Positions 8,101 through 17,119 of a stretch of DNA of 64,000 nucleotides are shown here, piece after piece. Made by a program: the position numbers and the translations under genes. How positions within the stretch are numbered: the stretch's first letter is position 1; each line of letters opens with the position of its first letter. Under the pieces are notes generated by a model. The model saw only the letters and a list, made by a program, of their open reading frames with translations, did not search any database and was not told the DNA's origin. Origin of the DNA: Chloracidobacterium sp. (GTDB taxonomy: Bacteria > Acidobacteriota > Blastocatellia > Chloracidobacteriales > Chloracidobacteriaceae); the NCBI GenBank assembly GCA_025057975.1, contig JANWUV010000002.1, positions 62,001-126,000 of the forward strand. Direction: 5' to 3'.

Positions 8101-9624
8101 ATGGGACTTTGTATCTCGGTGCTCAACGGCTCACTGAGCGGTCAATCCTACCGCCTCCACGAAGGCGTCCTACTGCTGGGGCGTAGTGTGGACGCGGGCG
8201 TCCGCTTTGATCCAGCGATGGACGGCATGGTGTCGTCGCGGCATTGCCTGTTGCAGGCTGAGCCGGACGGCTTCTACGTCGTGGACAACCAGAGTACCAA
8301 CGGGACGTACGTCAACGGCCAGCGTATCCAGCGCGTTCGGCTCAATCACGGCGATGTCATCGAGTTAGGGCGTCCTGGCGTTCGCATTAGCGTCGCGCTG
8401 GAATCACCTGCACCAGCGTCGAGCCCGGTGGCGTTCGCAGGGGGTCGCCCCTTGGCGGTACCCGGCGGGCGCACGGCTATGCTCAAGCAAACGCTGGGCA
8501 GCATCGGGATGTACAACCCAGAACATAAGGGACTCGCCCCAGAGCCGGAAAAGTCGCCGGTCGGCGCTTACATCGGCATGGCGGTTGGATTGCTGGTCTG
8601 TCTGATTCTTTCCCTGGTGGTCGCTCTCATCATGCTCTCCAATCTGGGTGTTGTCGCGGCCATCATCGCCACGATTGTTGCGTTTGTCCCGGCTTTTTTC
8701 TACATGCTGCCGCTGCTGTGGCTTGACCGGTACGATCCAGAGCCGGCGTGGGCCTTGGCGGCGTCGTTCGCTTGGGGCGGACTAGTCGCCGTCATTGTTT
8801 CTTACGTTTTGAACTCATTGTTCGGCACGATCGCCGCCAGCGTCGGCGGTGAAGTCGCTGGCACGATTGTCGGCGCCGTCATTTCTGCTCCTATTGTCGA
8901 AGAAGGCTCAAAGGGCTTGGGACTCATCCTCATCCTGCTGTTTCTGCGACGCGAGTTCGACGACATCGTGGACGGCATCGTGTACGGCGGCTTCATCGCG
9001 CTCGGCTTCGCCACGGTGGAAAATGTTCTCTACTACGGGCGCAGCTTGCTCAGCGGCGGGCTTGGGGGACTCATCGTCGTGTTTATTCTGCGCGGCGTTT
9101 TGTCGCCGTTCGCCCATGTGACCTTTACGGCGATGACCGGCATCGGCTGCGGCATCGCTCGCGAGTCACACAGTTTCGCCGTTCGTTTCCTAGCGCCGGT
9201 CGGCGGCTATGTCCTCGCGGTCGTCCTGCACATGATTTGGAACGGCATGGCGGTGTTTTTAGGCAACCGCTTTCTCATCGGTTATGCGCTGTTCGAGGTG
9301 CCGTTCTTCCTGCTGTTTATCGGCTTTCTCATCTATGTCGCCCGGCGTGAGAGCAAAATTCTCAAGGAAATGCTCGCGGTCGAAGTGGCGCGTGGACTCA
9401 TCACCCCGGAGCACTTGGCGATTGCAACCTCAAGCATTCGCCGGACGCTCTGGCCGCTGCAAGGCAACTTCGGGGCGCGGCGCGCTTTCCTGAAAAACGT
9501 CTCAAAGCTGGGGCTTTGCTACTGGCATGTTCAGCGGGCGGCGGCGGCCCAAAGCGAAACCCGCAGCCTGCCGCAGATTCCACGCCTACAGGCTGAAATT
9601 ATGCGCCTGCGGACGCAGGTTTGA
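8101..9624 (+). CDS. FHA domain fused to PrsW-family intramembrane protease
   Basis: A 507-residue protein with an N-terminal FHA domain (about residues 1-100; LLGRSVDAGVRF, SSRHCLL and NQSTNGTYVNG motifs, the phosphothreonine-binding loops), a linker, and a polytopic C-terminal domain of about eight spans. The membrane part has the PrsW signature: EEGSKGLGL (EExxK type), ATVENVLYY, HVTFTAMTG and HMIWNG, holding the Glu and His residues thought to form the metalloprotease active site. PrsW enzymes carry out site-1 cleavage of anti-sigma factors; here the FHA domain suggests recruitment by a Thr-phosphorylated partner (inference). A soluble tail of about 90 residues follows the last span. No sigma/anti-sigma pair is adjacent, so the substrate is unknown. 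Confidence 0.85.
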   Translation: MGLCISVLNGSLSGQSYRLHEGVLLLGRSVDAGVRFDPAMDGMVSSRHCLLQAEPDGFYVVDNQSTNGTYVNGQRIQRVRLNHGDVIELGRPGVRISVALESPAPASSPVAFAGGRPLAVPGGRTAMLKQTLGSIGMYNPEHKGLAPEPEKSPVGAYIGMAVGLLVCLILSLVVALIMLSNLGVVAAIIATIVAFVPAFFYMLPLLWLDRYDPEPAWALAASFAWGGLVAVIVSYVLNSLFGTIAASVGGEVAGTIVGAVISAPIVEEGSKGLGLILILLFLRREFDDIVDGIVYGGFIALGFATVENVLYYGRSLLSGGLGGLIVVFILRGVLSPFAHVTFTAMTGIGCGIARESHSFAVRFLAPVGGYVLAVVLHMIWNGMAVFLGNRFLIGYALFEVPFFLLFIGFLIYVARRESKILKEMLAVEVARGLITPEHLAIATSSIRRTLWPLQGNFGARRAFLKNVSKLGLCYWHVQRAAAAQSETRSLPQIPRLQAEIMRLRTQV

Positions 9625-9630
9625 ACGCCG

Positions 9631-9794
9631 TTTCCAGAGTGGGTCCCGCTTGAGCGTAGCGACCAGGGTCAGCCCTGGTTGCACGGGTGGGTTTATGGTA
9701 TTCACGCCCGCTTGATCCAGGCATTGACGTTGATTCACGCCGGCGACTTACCGGATGATATTTACCGCTACGAATTTGCGCCAGAGTCCCTGTA
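9631..9794 (+). pseudogene. decayed 3' end of a beta-carbonic anhydrase gene
   Basis: Between the PrsW and SDR genes a short frame at about 9670-9720 reads QPWLHGWVYGIHARLIQ, close to the (V/L)HGWVYG(I/L)H segment near the C-terminus of beta-carbonic anhydrases, and then stops. In another frame the text continues to 9794 as DDIYRYEFAPESL, which also resembles a carbonic anhydrase C-terminus. The catalytic zinc-binding part is absent. I read this as a frameshifted, 5'-deleted relic. The identification is by eye from a short segment. Confidence 0.45.
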
Positions 9795-9804
9795 AGCGTT
9801 TCCG

Positions 9805-10638
9805 ATGGCCAATGTCATGTTCGTGACCGGCGGCGCAAGCGGCATCGGCCGCCATGTGGCTGAAAGCTACTATCGCGCTGGTCACCGCGTTGTCTTCGCC
9901 GATTTGTCTGCCGCCCGGCTGGAACGGATTTGCGCGCAACTGCCAGCTGAAACCGGCGGTGAGGCGCTGCCTTTAGCCTTTGATGTCCGTGACGAACAAG
10001 GCTGGGAACGCGCTGTCGCGGAAACCGTCGCACGTTGGGGCCGGCTGGACGTGCTACTCAACATTGCTGGCTATTTGCACGTAGACGAGTTGCTTGCTGC
10101 GCCTTCGGCAGCCGTGCATGACCATCTCGACATTAACGCCAAGGGCGTTATCTTCGGCACGCTGTCGGCTGCACGTCAGATGCGCCGTCAGCCGGAGGGC
10201 GGCCATATCATCAATGTGGCGTCGCTGGCGGGTATTGTGCCCGTGCCGGGACTGACGTTGTATTCGGCGTCGAAGTTCGCTGTGCGTGGGTTTTCGCTCG
10301 CCGCTGCGTACGAGCTTGCCCCCTACAACATCGCTGTGACGGTCGTCTGCCCCGACGCCGTTCAAACCCCAATGCTGGCGTTACAAGTCAGCCGACCTGA
10401 AGCGGCGCTGACGTTTTCCGGCGGGCGGATTCTCACCGTCGCCGAGATTGCAGCGGCGATTGAGGACGCGCGGCGGCGGCGACCGCTAGAGGTGACGATT
10501 CCGCGCCATCGAGGTTGGCTGGCGAAACTGACAAATTTGTGTCCGCCTATCGCTCGTTGGTTGATTGAGCCGCTCCGGCGGCGTGGCCGTCGCCGGCAGG
10601 CGCAGTGGCGAGCCGCACATCAAGAAAAATTGCCTTGA
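9805..10638 (+). CDS. short-chain dehydrogenase/reductase
   Basis: A 277-residue classical SDR. The NAD(P)-binding motif TGGASGIG lies at residues 8-15, the structural NIAG near residue 88, and the catalytic Ser and YSASK (Tyr and Lys) near residues 135-155. The acidic FADLS after strand beta-2 favours NAD(H) over NADP(H). The last 60 residues are basic (RRRGRRRQAQWR), a tail seen in some membrane-associated SDRs such as those acting on lipids or retinoid-like substrates, but the substrate cannot be read from sequence. Its 3' end overlaps the following trpC gene, which implies co-transcription rather than shared pathway. Confidence 0.85.
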   Translation: MANVMFVTGGASGIGRHVAESYYRAGHRVVFADLSAARLERICAQLPAETGGEALPLAFDVRDEQGWERAVAETVARWGRLDVLLNIAGYLHVDELLAAPSAAVHDHLDINAKGVIFGTLSAARQMRRQPEGGHIINVASLAGIVPVPGLTLYSASKFAVRGFSLAAAYELAPYNIAVTVVCPDAVQTPMLALQVSRPEAALTFSGGRILTVAEIAAAIEDARRRRPLEVTIPRHRGWLAKLTNLCPPIARWLIEPLRRRGRRRQAQWRAAHQEKLP

Positions 10639-11414
10639 CGCCTTTGAACCGCATTCCGCCTTCGCTGTCCGAAATTGTGGCGACACGGCGCGCAGCGTAC
10701 GCCGGACGCGCCACGATGCCGCCTGCCGACCTGTCACCTGCATCGGGCCGGTTTCTTGCCGCTCTTGACGGGCAAAGTCCGGCGCTCATCGCGGAAATCA
10801 AGCCCCGGTCGCCAAGCGAGGGCGTCCTGCAGGCTGCGCCCGACCTGACGCGCCTGCTGCCCGTCTATGACGCCTACGCCGTGGCGATTTCCGTCCTGAC
10901 GGAGCCGGATTACTTCGGCGGCGGTTTTGAACTGTTAGCCGAAGTCACCCGGCGGTCGCTGCGTCCAACGCTGTGCAAGGATTTCATTGTGCATCCGGCG
11001 CAAATTCACGATGCGCGCCGCGCCGGTGCGGAAGCGGCGCTACTCATCGTGAAGATTCTCGACGACGCCCAACTGGACGACCTCCACGCCGAGATTCGGC
11101 GCTGGAAGATGACGCCCATCGTCGAAGTGCAAACTGAAGCCGAGTTGGAACGGGCGCTGCGCGTTGACCCGGCGGTGATCCTCATCAACAACCGCAACCT
11201 CGAAACCTTTGAGATTTCGTTGGATACGACGAAACGACTTGCGCCGCGCGTCCCGTCCGGTATCGTAACGGTCGCCGCCAGCGGGATTCACCGCCGCGCG
11301 GACATCGAAACGTTACTGCCGTACTGCACGCGCTTCCTTGTCGGGACGAGGCTGATGCGCGCCGCCGACCTTGCAACGGCCTTCGCCGACCTGCTCGGAC
11401 AAGGGCGTGCCTAA
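10605..11414 (+). CDS. trpC: indole-3-glycerol-phosphate synthase
   Basis: Fourth committed step of tryptophan synthesis: ring closure of the carboxyphenylamino-deoxyribulose phosphate to indole glycerol phosphate. The TIM-barrel signatures are present: ALIAEIKPRSPSEG with the catalytic Lys, VLTEPDYFGGG, LCKDFIVHPAQI, INNRNLETFEI and GTRLMRA. The start is unclear: a GTG at 10605 overlaps the SDR gene by 34 bp, while an in-frame TTG at 10635 would make a TTGA overlap with the SDR stop and give a 259-residue protein starting LTPLNRI, closer to the usual N-terminus. No other trp gene is adjacent; the TrpE-like gene lies 7 kb away and is degenerate. Confidence 0.9.
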   Translation: MASRTSRKIALTPLNRIPPSLSEIVATRRAAYAGRATMPPADLSPASGRFLAALDGQSPALIAEIKPRSPSEGVLQAAPDLTRLLPVYDAYAVAISVLTEPDYFGGGFELLAEVTRRSLRPTLCKDFIVHPAQIHDARRAGAEAALLIVKILDDAQLDDLHAEIRRWKMTPIVEVQTEAELERALRVDPAVILINNRNLETFEISLDTTKRLAPRVPSGIVTVAASGIHRRADIETLLPYCTRFLVGTRLMRAADLATAFADLLGQGRA

Positions 11415-11420
11415 CCACCT

Positions 11421-12806
11421 ATGCCCAATCACTTTGGAGAGGTCTTTCCACCGCCCACCTTTGACGCCGCACGTTACGCCAATCGCCGCCGCCGTGTCTT
11501 CAAGCTTTTGGGCGACGACGTTATGGTGCTTTACAACCCGCCGGAGGCCCATCGGACGCACGACCTGTACTACCGCTATCGTCCGGACAGCGATGTGTAT
11601 TACTTGACCGGCTTTGAGGAGCCGGACGCCGTCATCGTCCTCGTGGGCGGCGCATCGCCCCGCTTGGTGATGTTTGTCCGACCGCGCGATCCCGAACGCG
11701 AAACGTGGGACGGCGCGCGGGCCGGCGTCGAAGGCGCAAAGGCAATCTATGGCGCAGACGAGGCGTTTCCGATTGACGCCTTTGACGCGCATATCGGCGG
11801 GTACTTGGAAACGGCGCAGACACTGTATTTCAAGTTCGGGCGCGACGAACACCTCAACCAGCGCGTCATCGCCGCGTTTCGCGCAGCGGCTCGTCGTCGG
11901 CATCGGCAGGGGCCGGCCCCGTCGGCCATCCGCGACACCCTGCCGCTGCTGGGCAAGCTGCGCCTCGTCAAAGACGCAGACGAACTGCTGCGCATGCGGC
12001 GCGCGGCCGACATCGCCGCCGAAGCCCACCTTCGCGCCATGGCAACTGTGCAACCTGGTTGGTACGAGTTTCAGGTCGAAGCTGAACTCGAATACGTCTT
12101 CCGCCGGCGCGGCGCGTTAGGGAGTTCCTACACCTCGATTGTCGGCGGCGGCGCAAACGCGACGGTGCTGCACTACAACGCCAACAACAGCCTGCTGCGC
12201 GACGGCGAGTTGCTCCTGATTGACGCTGGCGCGGAGTACGGCTACTACGCCAGCGACATCACGCGCACCTTTCCCATCGGGAAGCGATTCACGCCAGCGC
12301 AGCGCGATATTTACGAACTGGTGCTCCAAGCCCAAAAGAACGCCATCGCCGCCGTTCAGCCTGGCGCGCGCTTTGACAAGTATCACCAAGTCGCGCTTGA
12401 CACACTGATTGACGGCCTCCGTGACTTGAAGTTGCTGACCGGCTCACCCGATGAAATCAAGGAGAAGAAAACCTACACGCGGTTTTACATGCACCGCGCC
12501 GGCCACTGGCTGGGTAGCGACGTACACGACGCCTGCACGTACTTCACCAATGAAACCGAAAACGGAAGCTTTCTCTATGAAAAGCTCCGTCCGGGCTGCG
12601 TCGTCACGGTTGAGCCGGGGCTGTACTTTGCACCGGGTCTCAAGGGCGTCCCGAAACGTTACGCCGGGATTGGCGTCCGCATTGAGGACGACGTGCTCGT
12701 TACGCGCACCGGCAATGAAGTCTTGACCGCCGCCGTACCAAAGGAAATCGCAGACATTGAAGCTGTGCGGCGTGCGGCGCTGTCCAATGGAGGAGGCCAC
12801 GCATGA
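11421..12806 (+). CDS. pepP: Xaa-Pro aminopeptidase (M24B)
   Basis: Removes the N-terminal residue from peptides with proline in second position. The 461-residue protein has the N-terminal creatinase-like domain (YRPDSDVYYLTGFEEPDAV) and the C-terminal pita-bread metallopeptidase domain. Ligands for the two metal ions are recognisable in DAGAEYGYYASDITRTFP (two Asp), HRAGHWLGSDVHD (His), VEPGLYF (Glu) and RIEDDVLV (Glu). It begins 6 bp after trpC and its stop overlaps the next small gene in an ATGA arrangement, so the three are probably one transcript. Confidence 0.92.
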   Translation: MPNHFGEVFPPPTFDAARYANRRRRVFKLLGDDVMVLYNPPEAHRTHDLYYRYRPDSDVYYLTGFEEPDAVIVLVGGASPRLVMFVRPRDPERETWDGARAGVEGAKAIYGADEAFPIDAFDAHIGGYLETAQTLYFKFGRDEHLNQRVIAAFRAAARRRHRQGPAPSAIRDTLPLLGKLRLVKDADELLRMRRAADIAAEAHLRAMATVQPGWYEFQVEAELEYVFRRRGALGSSYTSIVGGGANATVLHYNANNSLLRDGELLLIDAGAEYGYYASDITRTFPIGKRFTPAQRDIYELVLQAQKNAIAAVQPGARFDKYHQVALDTLIDGLRDLKLLTGSPDEIKEKKTYTRFYMHRAGHWLGSDVHDACTYFTNETENGSFLYEKLRPGCVVTVEPGLYFAPGLKGVPKRYAGIGVRIEDDVLVTRTGNEVLTAAVPKEIADIEAVRRAALSNGGGHA

Positions 12807-13102
12807 GTGAGTTACTGTTTGATACGGTGAAGTTCTGTAGCAGTTGTGGCCGCCGCGCCACCAACGGCGACGTGGCGGCGCTGGGGACGCGCATTCGCCC
12901 GTTGTTCCAAAAACAACTTGAGAAGGAAGGGCTGGCCGGCTGCGTCGCCATGAGCAGTCGGCCATGCTTCGCCAAATGCCCGGACAACGGCATCACCGTC
13001 GCGCTCAGTACAAGCGATGATTCCATGCCGCGCGAGGTCTATATCGTGGCGTCGCTCCGCGACTTGGATTACGTCTATGCGCGCTTGCGCGGCGAAGTGT
13101 AG
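12803..13102 (+). CDS. small five-cysteine protein, thioredoxin-like ferredoxin candidate
   Basis: A 99-residue soluble protein translationally coupled to pepP by an ATGA overlap. It has five cysteines: Cys12 and Cys15 (FCSSCG), Cys47, and a C-x3-C pair at 55 and 59 (PCFAKCPDNGITV). The C-x3-C followed by a Pro and a beta strand resembles the second cluster-binding pair of thioredoxin-like [2Fe-2S] ferredoxins and related DUF1636-type proteins, in which an N-terminal Cys supplies the other ligands. The remainder (REVYIVASLRDLDYVYARLRGEV) is consistent with a small alpha/beta fold. I do not recognise a specific function; redox or metal binding is an inference from the cysteine pattern. Confidence 0.6.
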   Translation: MSELLFDTVKFCSSCGRRATNGDVAALGTRIRPLFQKQLEKEGLAGCVAMSSRPCFAKCPDNGITVALSTSDDSMPREVYIVASLRDLDYVYARLRGEV

Positions 13103-13160
13103 CCCTGCGCAACCTGCCCCACTGTCTTCCGCCGTATCCCTGTAAAGCTACGTTCTTGTG

Positions 13161-15509
13161 ATGAAAACCATTCTGTTCCGCCTGATTGTCCTTGCCACGT
13201 GCCTGATTTGCCTTAGCGCGTCAAGCGCTGTCCTCGCCCAATCGAAATCCAAACCGAGCGACAAGTTCCGTCAGCTTGACGAAGTGCTGCCGACGCCGAA
13301 CGAATACCGCACGGCGTCAGGCGCGCCCGGTCACAAGTACTGGCAAAACCGCGCCGATCACGTCATCAACGTCGAACTCGACGACGAGCGCCAACGCCTT
13401 CAGGCGAGCGAAACGATTACCTACACGAACAACTCGCCGGATGAGCTGCGCTACCTATGGCTTCAGCTCGACCAGAACATCTTCGCCAAGGACAGCGATG
13501 CCTTTCGGTCGCAGACTTCCGGCGGGCTGGATCGCGTACCGTTGTCGGTGCTTGACGGCCTCCTGCTTCGCCCGGAGTTTGACGGCGGCTACAGGATTAC
13601 GGCCGTCAAGGACGCCAAGGGGCAGCCGCTCAAACACGTCATCGTCAAAACCATGATGCGCGTGGATTTGCCGACGCCGCTCAAGCCGGGGCAGCAGGTG
13701 AGTTTTTCGGTGGACTGGAACTACAACATCAACGACGCCGTGAAGCTCGGTGGGCGGTCGGGCTACGAATACTTCCCGAAGGACAAGAACTACATTTACG
13801 AAATCGCGCAGTGGTTTCCGCGCATGTGCGCCTACACGGACTATCGCGGCTGGCAGCACACGCAGTTCTTAGGCGCAGGCGAGTTCACGCTGGAGTTCGG
13901 TAACTACCGCGTGGCGATCACCGTCCCGGACGACCACATCGTTGCGGCGACCGGAGTCTTACAGAACCCGAAGCAGGTCTTGACGCCGGAACAGATCGCG
14001 CGGCTGGAACAGGCGCGGACGGCGAAAGCGCCGGTGTTCATCGTGACGCCTGAAGAGGCCCGCCGCGCTGAGCAGGGTCGCCCGACCGGCAAGAAAACGT
14101 GGATTTTTCAGGCGGAAAATGTCCGCGACTTCGCCTTTGCGTCGTCGCGCAAGTTCATCTGGGACGCCATGGGGCACAACGTCGAGGGCAACCAGGTCAT
14201 GGCGATGTCGTTCTACCCCAACGAAGGCAACCCGCTCTGGGAGCGGTACTCGACGCACGCCATCATCCATACGCTCAACGTCTATTCACGCTACACGTTC
14301 GCCTACCCGTACCCCGTCGCCATTTCCGTCAACGGTCCTGTCGGCGGCATGGAATACCCGATGATTTGCTTCAACGGCCCGCGCCCGCTTGAAGACGGAA
14401 CGTACTCGGCGCGGACGAAGTACGGTCTCATCAGCGTCATCATCCACGAAGTTGGACACAATTTCTTCCCGATGATTGTCAACTCCGACGAGCGGCAGTG
14501 GACGTGGATGGATGAGGGCCTTAACACGTTCCTCCAGTATTTGGCTGAGCAGGAATGGGAGGACAAGTACCCGTCGTTTCGGGGTGAGCCGCAGTACATC
14601 ACCGACTACATGAAGAGCGAAAACCAAGTGCCGATCATGACGCAGTCGGATTCGGTGCTTCAGTTTGGGAACAACGCCTACGCGAAGCCTGCAACGGCGC
14701 TCAACATTCTGCGCGAGACGATTCTGGGGCGCGAGTTGTTTGACTACGCCTTCAAGGAGTACGCCCGGCGGTGGAAGTTCAAGCGCCCGGAGCCGGCGGA
14801 CTTTTTCCGCACGATGGAGGACGCTTCGGGCGTGGATTTGGACTGGTTCTGGCGCGGGTGGTTTTACTCAACCGACCACGTGGATATTTCCATCGAGAAC
14901 GTCCGGTGGTATCGGCTGGATACGCAGAACCCCGATGTCGAAAAGGCGCTGCGGCGGCAGGAGCGCGATTCGCGGCCGGTGACGCAGTCGCAGGAGCGCA
15001 ACAAGCCGCTGCCGAAGCGGGTTGACCAGTACCCCGAACTCAAGGACTTCTACAACCAGTACGACGAGTTGGAGGTCACCGACGCTGACCGCGAGGCGTA
15101 CCGGAAGTTTCTGGAGATGCTGACCGACCGCGAGAAGGAAATCCTCAACGCCAACTTGAACTTCTACTTCGTGGACTTCAAGAACATCGGCGGACTGGTC
15201 ATGCCGATTATTCTGGAGGTGACGTACACGGACGGGACAAAGGAGGAAATGCGGTTTCCGGCTGAGATTTGGCGGCTCAATAACTTTGAGGTGTCAAAGC
15301 TCATCGTGACGCCGAAGGAGATTGCGAGCATCACGTTGGATCCGCGCCTTGAGACGGCGGACGCGGAACTGACGAACAATTTTTTCCCGCGTCGTCCGGT
15401 CAAGTCACGGTTTCAGGTCTTCAAGGAGCAGCGGCAGGGGCCGCCGAATCCGATGCAGTTGGAGCGTAAGCGGCAATCGCCGCCGCAGCGCGACAACCCG
15501 CGCCGGTAA
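13161..15509 (+). CDS. secreted M1-family metallopeptidase
   Basis: An exported aminopeptidase-like enzyme of 783 residues. The N-terminus is a signal peptide (MKTILFRLIVLATCLICL to a cleavage site near VLA). The zinc site is intact: HEVGH at residues 429-433 and the third ligand Glu452 in WMDEGLNTF, 19 residues later. The GGMEYP segment upstream matches the GAMEN-type exopeptidase motif with M-E conserved. The C-terminal third is long and charged and ends in a Pro/Arg-rich tail. The ATG at 13161 is preferred over the adjacent GTG at 13158. Many relatives are periplasmic or outer-membrane-associated peptidases used for scavenging; the exact specificity is not evident. Confidence 0.88.
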   Translation: MKTILFRLIVLATCLICLSASSAVLAQSKSKPSDKFRQLDEVLPTPNEYRTASGAPGHKYWQNRADHVINVELDDERQRLQASETITYTNNSPDELRYLWLQLDQNIFAKDSDAFRSQTSGGLDRVPLSVLDGLLLRPEFDGGYRITAVKDAKGQPLKHVIVKTMMRVDLPTPLKPGQQVSFSVDWNYNINDAVKLGGRSGYEYFPKDKNYIYEIAQWFPRMCAYTDYRGWQHTQFLGAGEFTLEFGNYRVAITVPDDHIVAATGVLQNPKQVLTPEQIARLEQARTAKAPVFIVTPEEARRAEQGRPTGKKTWIFQAENVRDFAFASSRKFIWDAMGHNVEGNQVMAMSFYPNEGNPLWERYSTHAIIHTLNVYSRYTFAYPYPVAISVNGPVGGMEYPMICFNGPRPLEDGTYSARTKYGLISVIIHEVGHNFFPMIVNSDERQWTWMDEGLNTFLQYLAEQEWEDKYPSFRGEPQYITDYMKSENQVPIMTQSDSVLQFGNNAYAKPATALNILRETILGRELFDYAFKEYARRWKFKRPEPADFFRTMEDASGVDLDWFWRGWFYSTDHVDISIENVRWYRLDTQNPDVEKALRRQERDSRPVTQSQERNKPLPKRVDQYPELKDFYNQYDELEVTDADREAYRKFLEMLTDREKEILNANLNFYFVDFKNIGGLVMPIILEVTYTDGTKEEMRFPAEIWRLNNFEVSKLIVTPKEIASITLDPRLETADAELTNNFFPRRPVKSRFQVFKEQRQGPPNPMQLERKRQSPPQRDNPRR

Positions 15510-15599
15510 GCACGGCAACTCCAACCAAAGTCCCGTCGCTAAAACGCTGAACCCGTGAGGTAGCGGGGCGGCCGTTGGCGTGCGAGATACGAGGATGAC

Positions 15600-17012
15600 C
15601 TAGCGACCGGCGCGCAGGTCAAGTAGATAGGTGTCCGACACGTAGCCGTCCGGATTCATGACTTGGACGCTCACGTACGGTTCGCGCGTCACTTCAGCCG
15701 GCAGGCGGAAATACACCCGCTGATTGAGCAGGCCACGCAACGACTTCCTGACGCTGCCTTGGCGTTCCACGCCGTTGACAATGAGCGTCGGCGTGTCGCC
15801 CAACCCTTGTCCACGCACAAACAGCCCAATGGTCGGCGCGTCTGATTTCGCCGAACTGTGCACGCGCGCGACGTTGGTCACCTGAATGTTGCTACAGACA
15901 ACGGTTTGGGTGTCGGTGATCTGCCGCCCATACTCGTCCGTCAACCAGACCGTGTAACGGCCCAGTTGCGCCGGCAGTTCAAACATCCCCAGCCGACTTG
16001 ACCAAGCCCGAAACGGAAGGCTCAAAAACGCTCCATCCTCAGTCAGCAGCGAGACGTAAGCCGCCTGTTCCAGTCGGTCGCCCAGTACCGTGACGCGCCG
16101 ATTTTTCAAAGTCACGAAGTTGTTGACAAAACCACGTAGGCGCGGTTCCGTCGCCGTCGGCCGCGCCGCCACTTCTACAAGCGTCACAAAGGGCGACCAC
16201 GCGCGGTCGTCGCCCAGCACGCCAACCACCAAGGCGCGCCCGACTGATGCTCCGTAGAGCGCAACCGTACTGTTGGAAAACACGCCCTCCACACAACCGG
16301 CGTCCAAGCTGAGCACGGCAAAGTCAAACACCGGAAGGCGTCCGGCCAGCGAGCGGGCAAAGCCCGTCCAAGTCATCCGCTCACCGACGTAAAGCGGCCA
16401 GTGCGGCGGCGGCGGTTCAGCCGCCACTCCCGAACGTATCGTCTCTCCTTCTTCTGCCGACGCTATTACCTTGACGGCCATGACCTGTGAAGCGACCGGC
16501 CCATTCGGAGCGCGACTTGCGCACACGGCCAGCACGCCCGCCGTTCCGGCACGCCGCGCCGTAACGCGCCAGACGACCTCATTGGCGGCGCGACTGGGCA
16601 GGATGTCCACACCCAGCACGGCCGACAGCCGGCTGCGGTCGGCCAAAATCTTTCCGGCCGAGTAGTAAATCGCATCGCGCACCGGATGGGACTCGAACAA
16701 CACCACCCCGGCCAGCCGGGCTGCAACGCCGTCGCCGGTGAACCGAAACGTCACCGTTCGTACATCGCCGACGCGCATCAGCGACGGCAAGCCTTCAACG
16801 GCAATGGGCGCATCGCCGACCGGCAAGGCGAACATTGGGCGGAGGTCGGCCAGCGTACGCATGGAGTTAGTCGTTGTTAGCGTGTATCCCGGCCCGAACG
16901 TCACGCGCGGGACGACGGCGACATCAGCTTGCGCGGTTAGCAAACCGCAGAGCAACACCAACAACACCGCCGTAAGCGCCCATAGCTTCGGCGGGCGAAT
17001 TACCGTGCGCAT
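15600..17012 (-). CDS. secreted protein of unknown function with Ig/IPT-like regions
   Basis: I do not recognise a characterised family. From the ATG at 17012 (GAGGTG ribosome site 7 bp upstream) the product has 470 residues with a clear signal peptide (KLWALTAVLLVLLCGLLTAQA). The rest is rich in beta-forming Val/Thr/Gly stretches. The C-terminal 100 residues (APTIGLFVRGQGLGDTPTLIVNGVERQG, then VSVQVMNPDGYVSD) look like an IPT/TIG-type immunoglobulin fold, as seen in surface proteins. Three Cys residues occur in the mature part. It converges on the M1 peptidase gene and is divergent from the phosphodiesterase gene. Surface or periplasmic localisation is the only safe inference. Confidence 0.65.
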   Translation of the reverse strand: MRTVIRPPKLWALTAVLLVLLCGLLTAQADVAVVPRVTFGPGYTLTTTNSMRTLADLRPMFALPVGDAPIAVEGLPSLMRVGDVRTVTFRFTGDGVAARLAGVVLFESHPVRDAIYYSAGKILADRSRLSAVLGVDILPSRAANEVVWRVTARRAGTAGVLAVCASRAPNGPVASQVMAVKVIASAEEGETIRSGVAAEPPPPHWPLYVGERMTWTGFARSLAGRLPVFDFAVLSLDAGCVEGVFSNSTVALYGASVGRALVVGVLGDDRAWSPFVTLVEVAARPTATEPRLRGFVNNFVTLKNRRVTVLGDRLEQAAYVSLLTEDGAFLSLPFRAWSSRLGMFELPAQLGRYTVWLTDEYGRQITDTQTVVCSNIQVTNVARVHSSAKSDAPTIGLFVRGQGLGDTPTLIVNGVERQGSVRKSLRGLLNQRVYFRLPAEVTREPYVSVQVMNPDGYVSDTYLLDLRAGR

Positions 17013-17119
17013 CGCGCCGTCACCTCGGAGAAGAAGTCGTGCGCCGACAGCTTTATGTAGCATAATCGGCCGCCGATACGAAAAGGCTCTGCTTGCGTGA
17101 GTTACTGATTGGAACGCCT

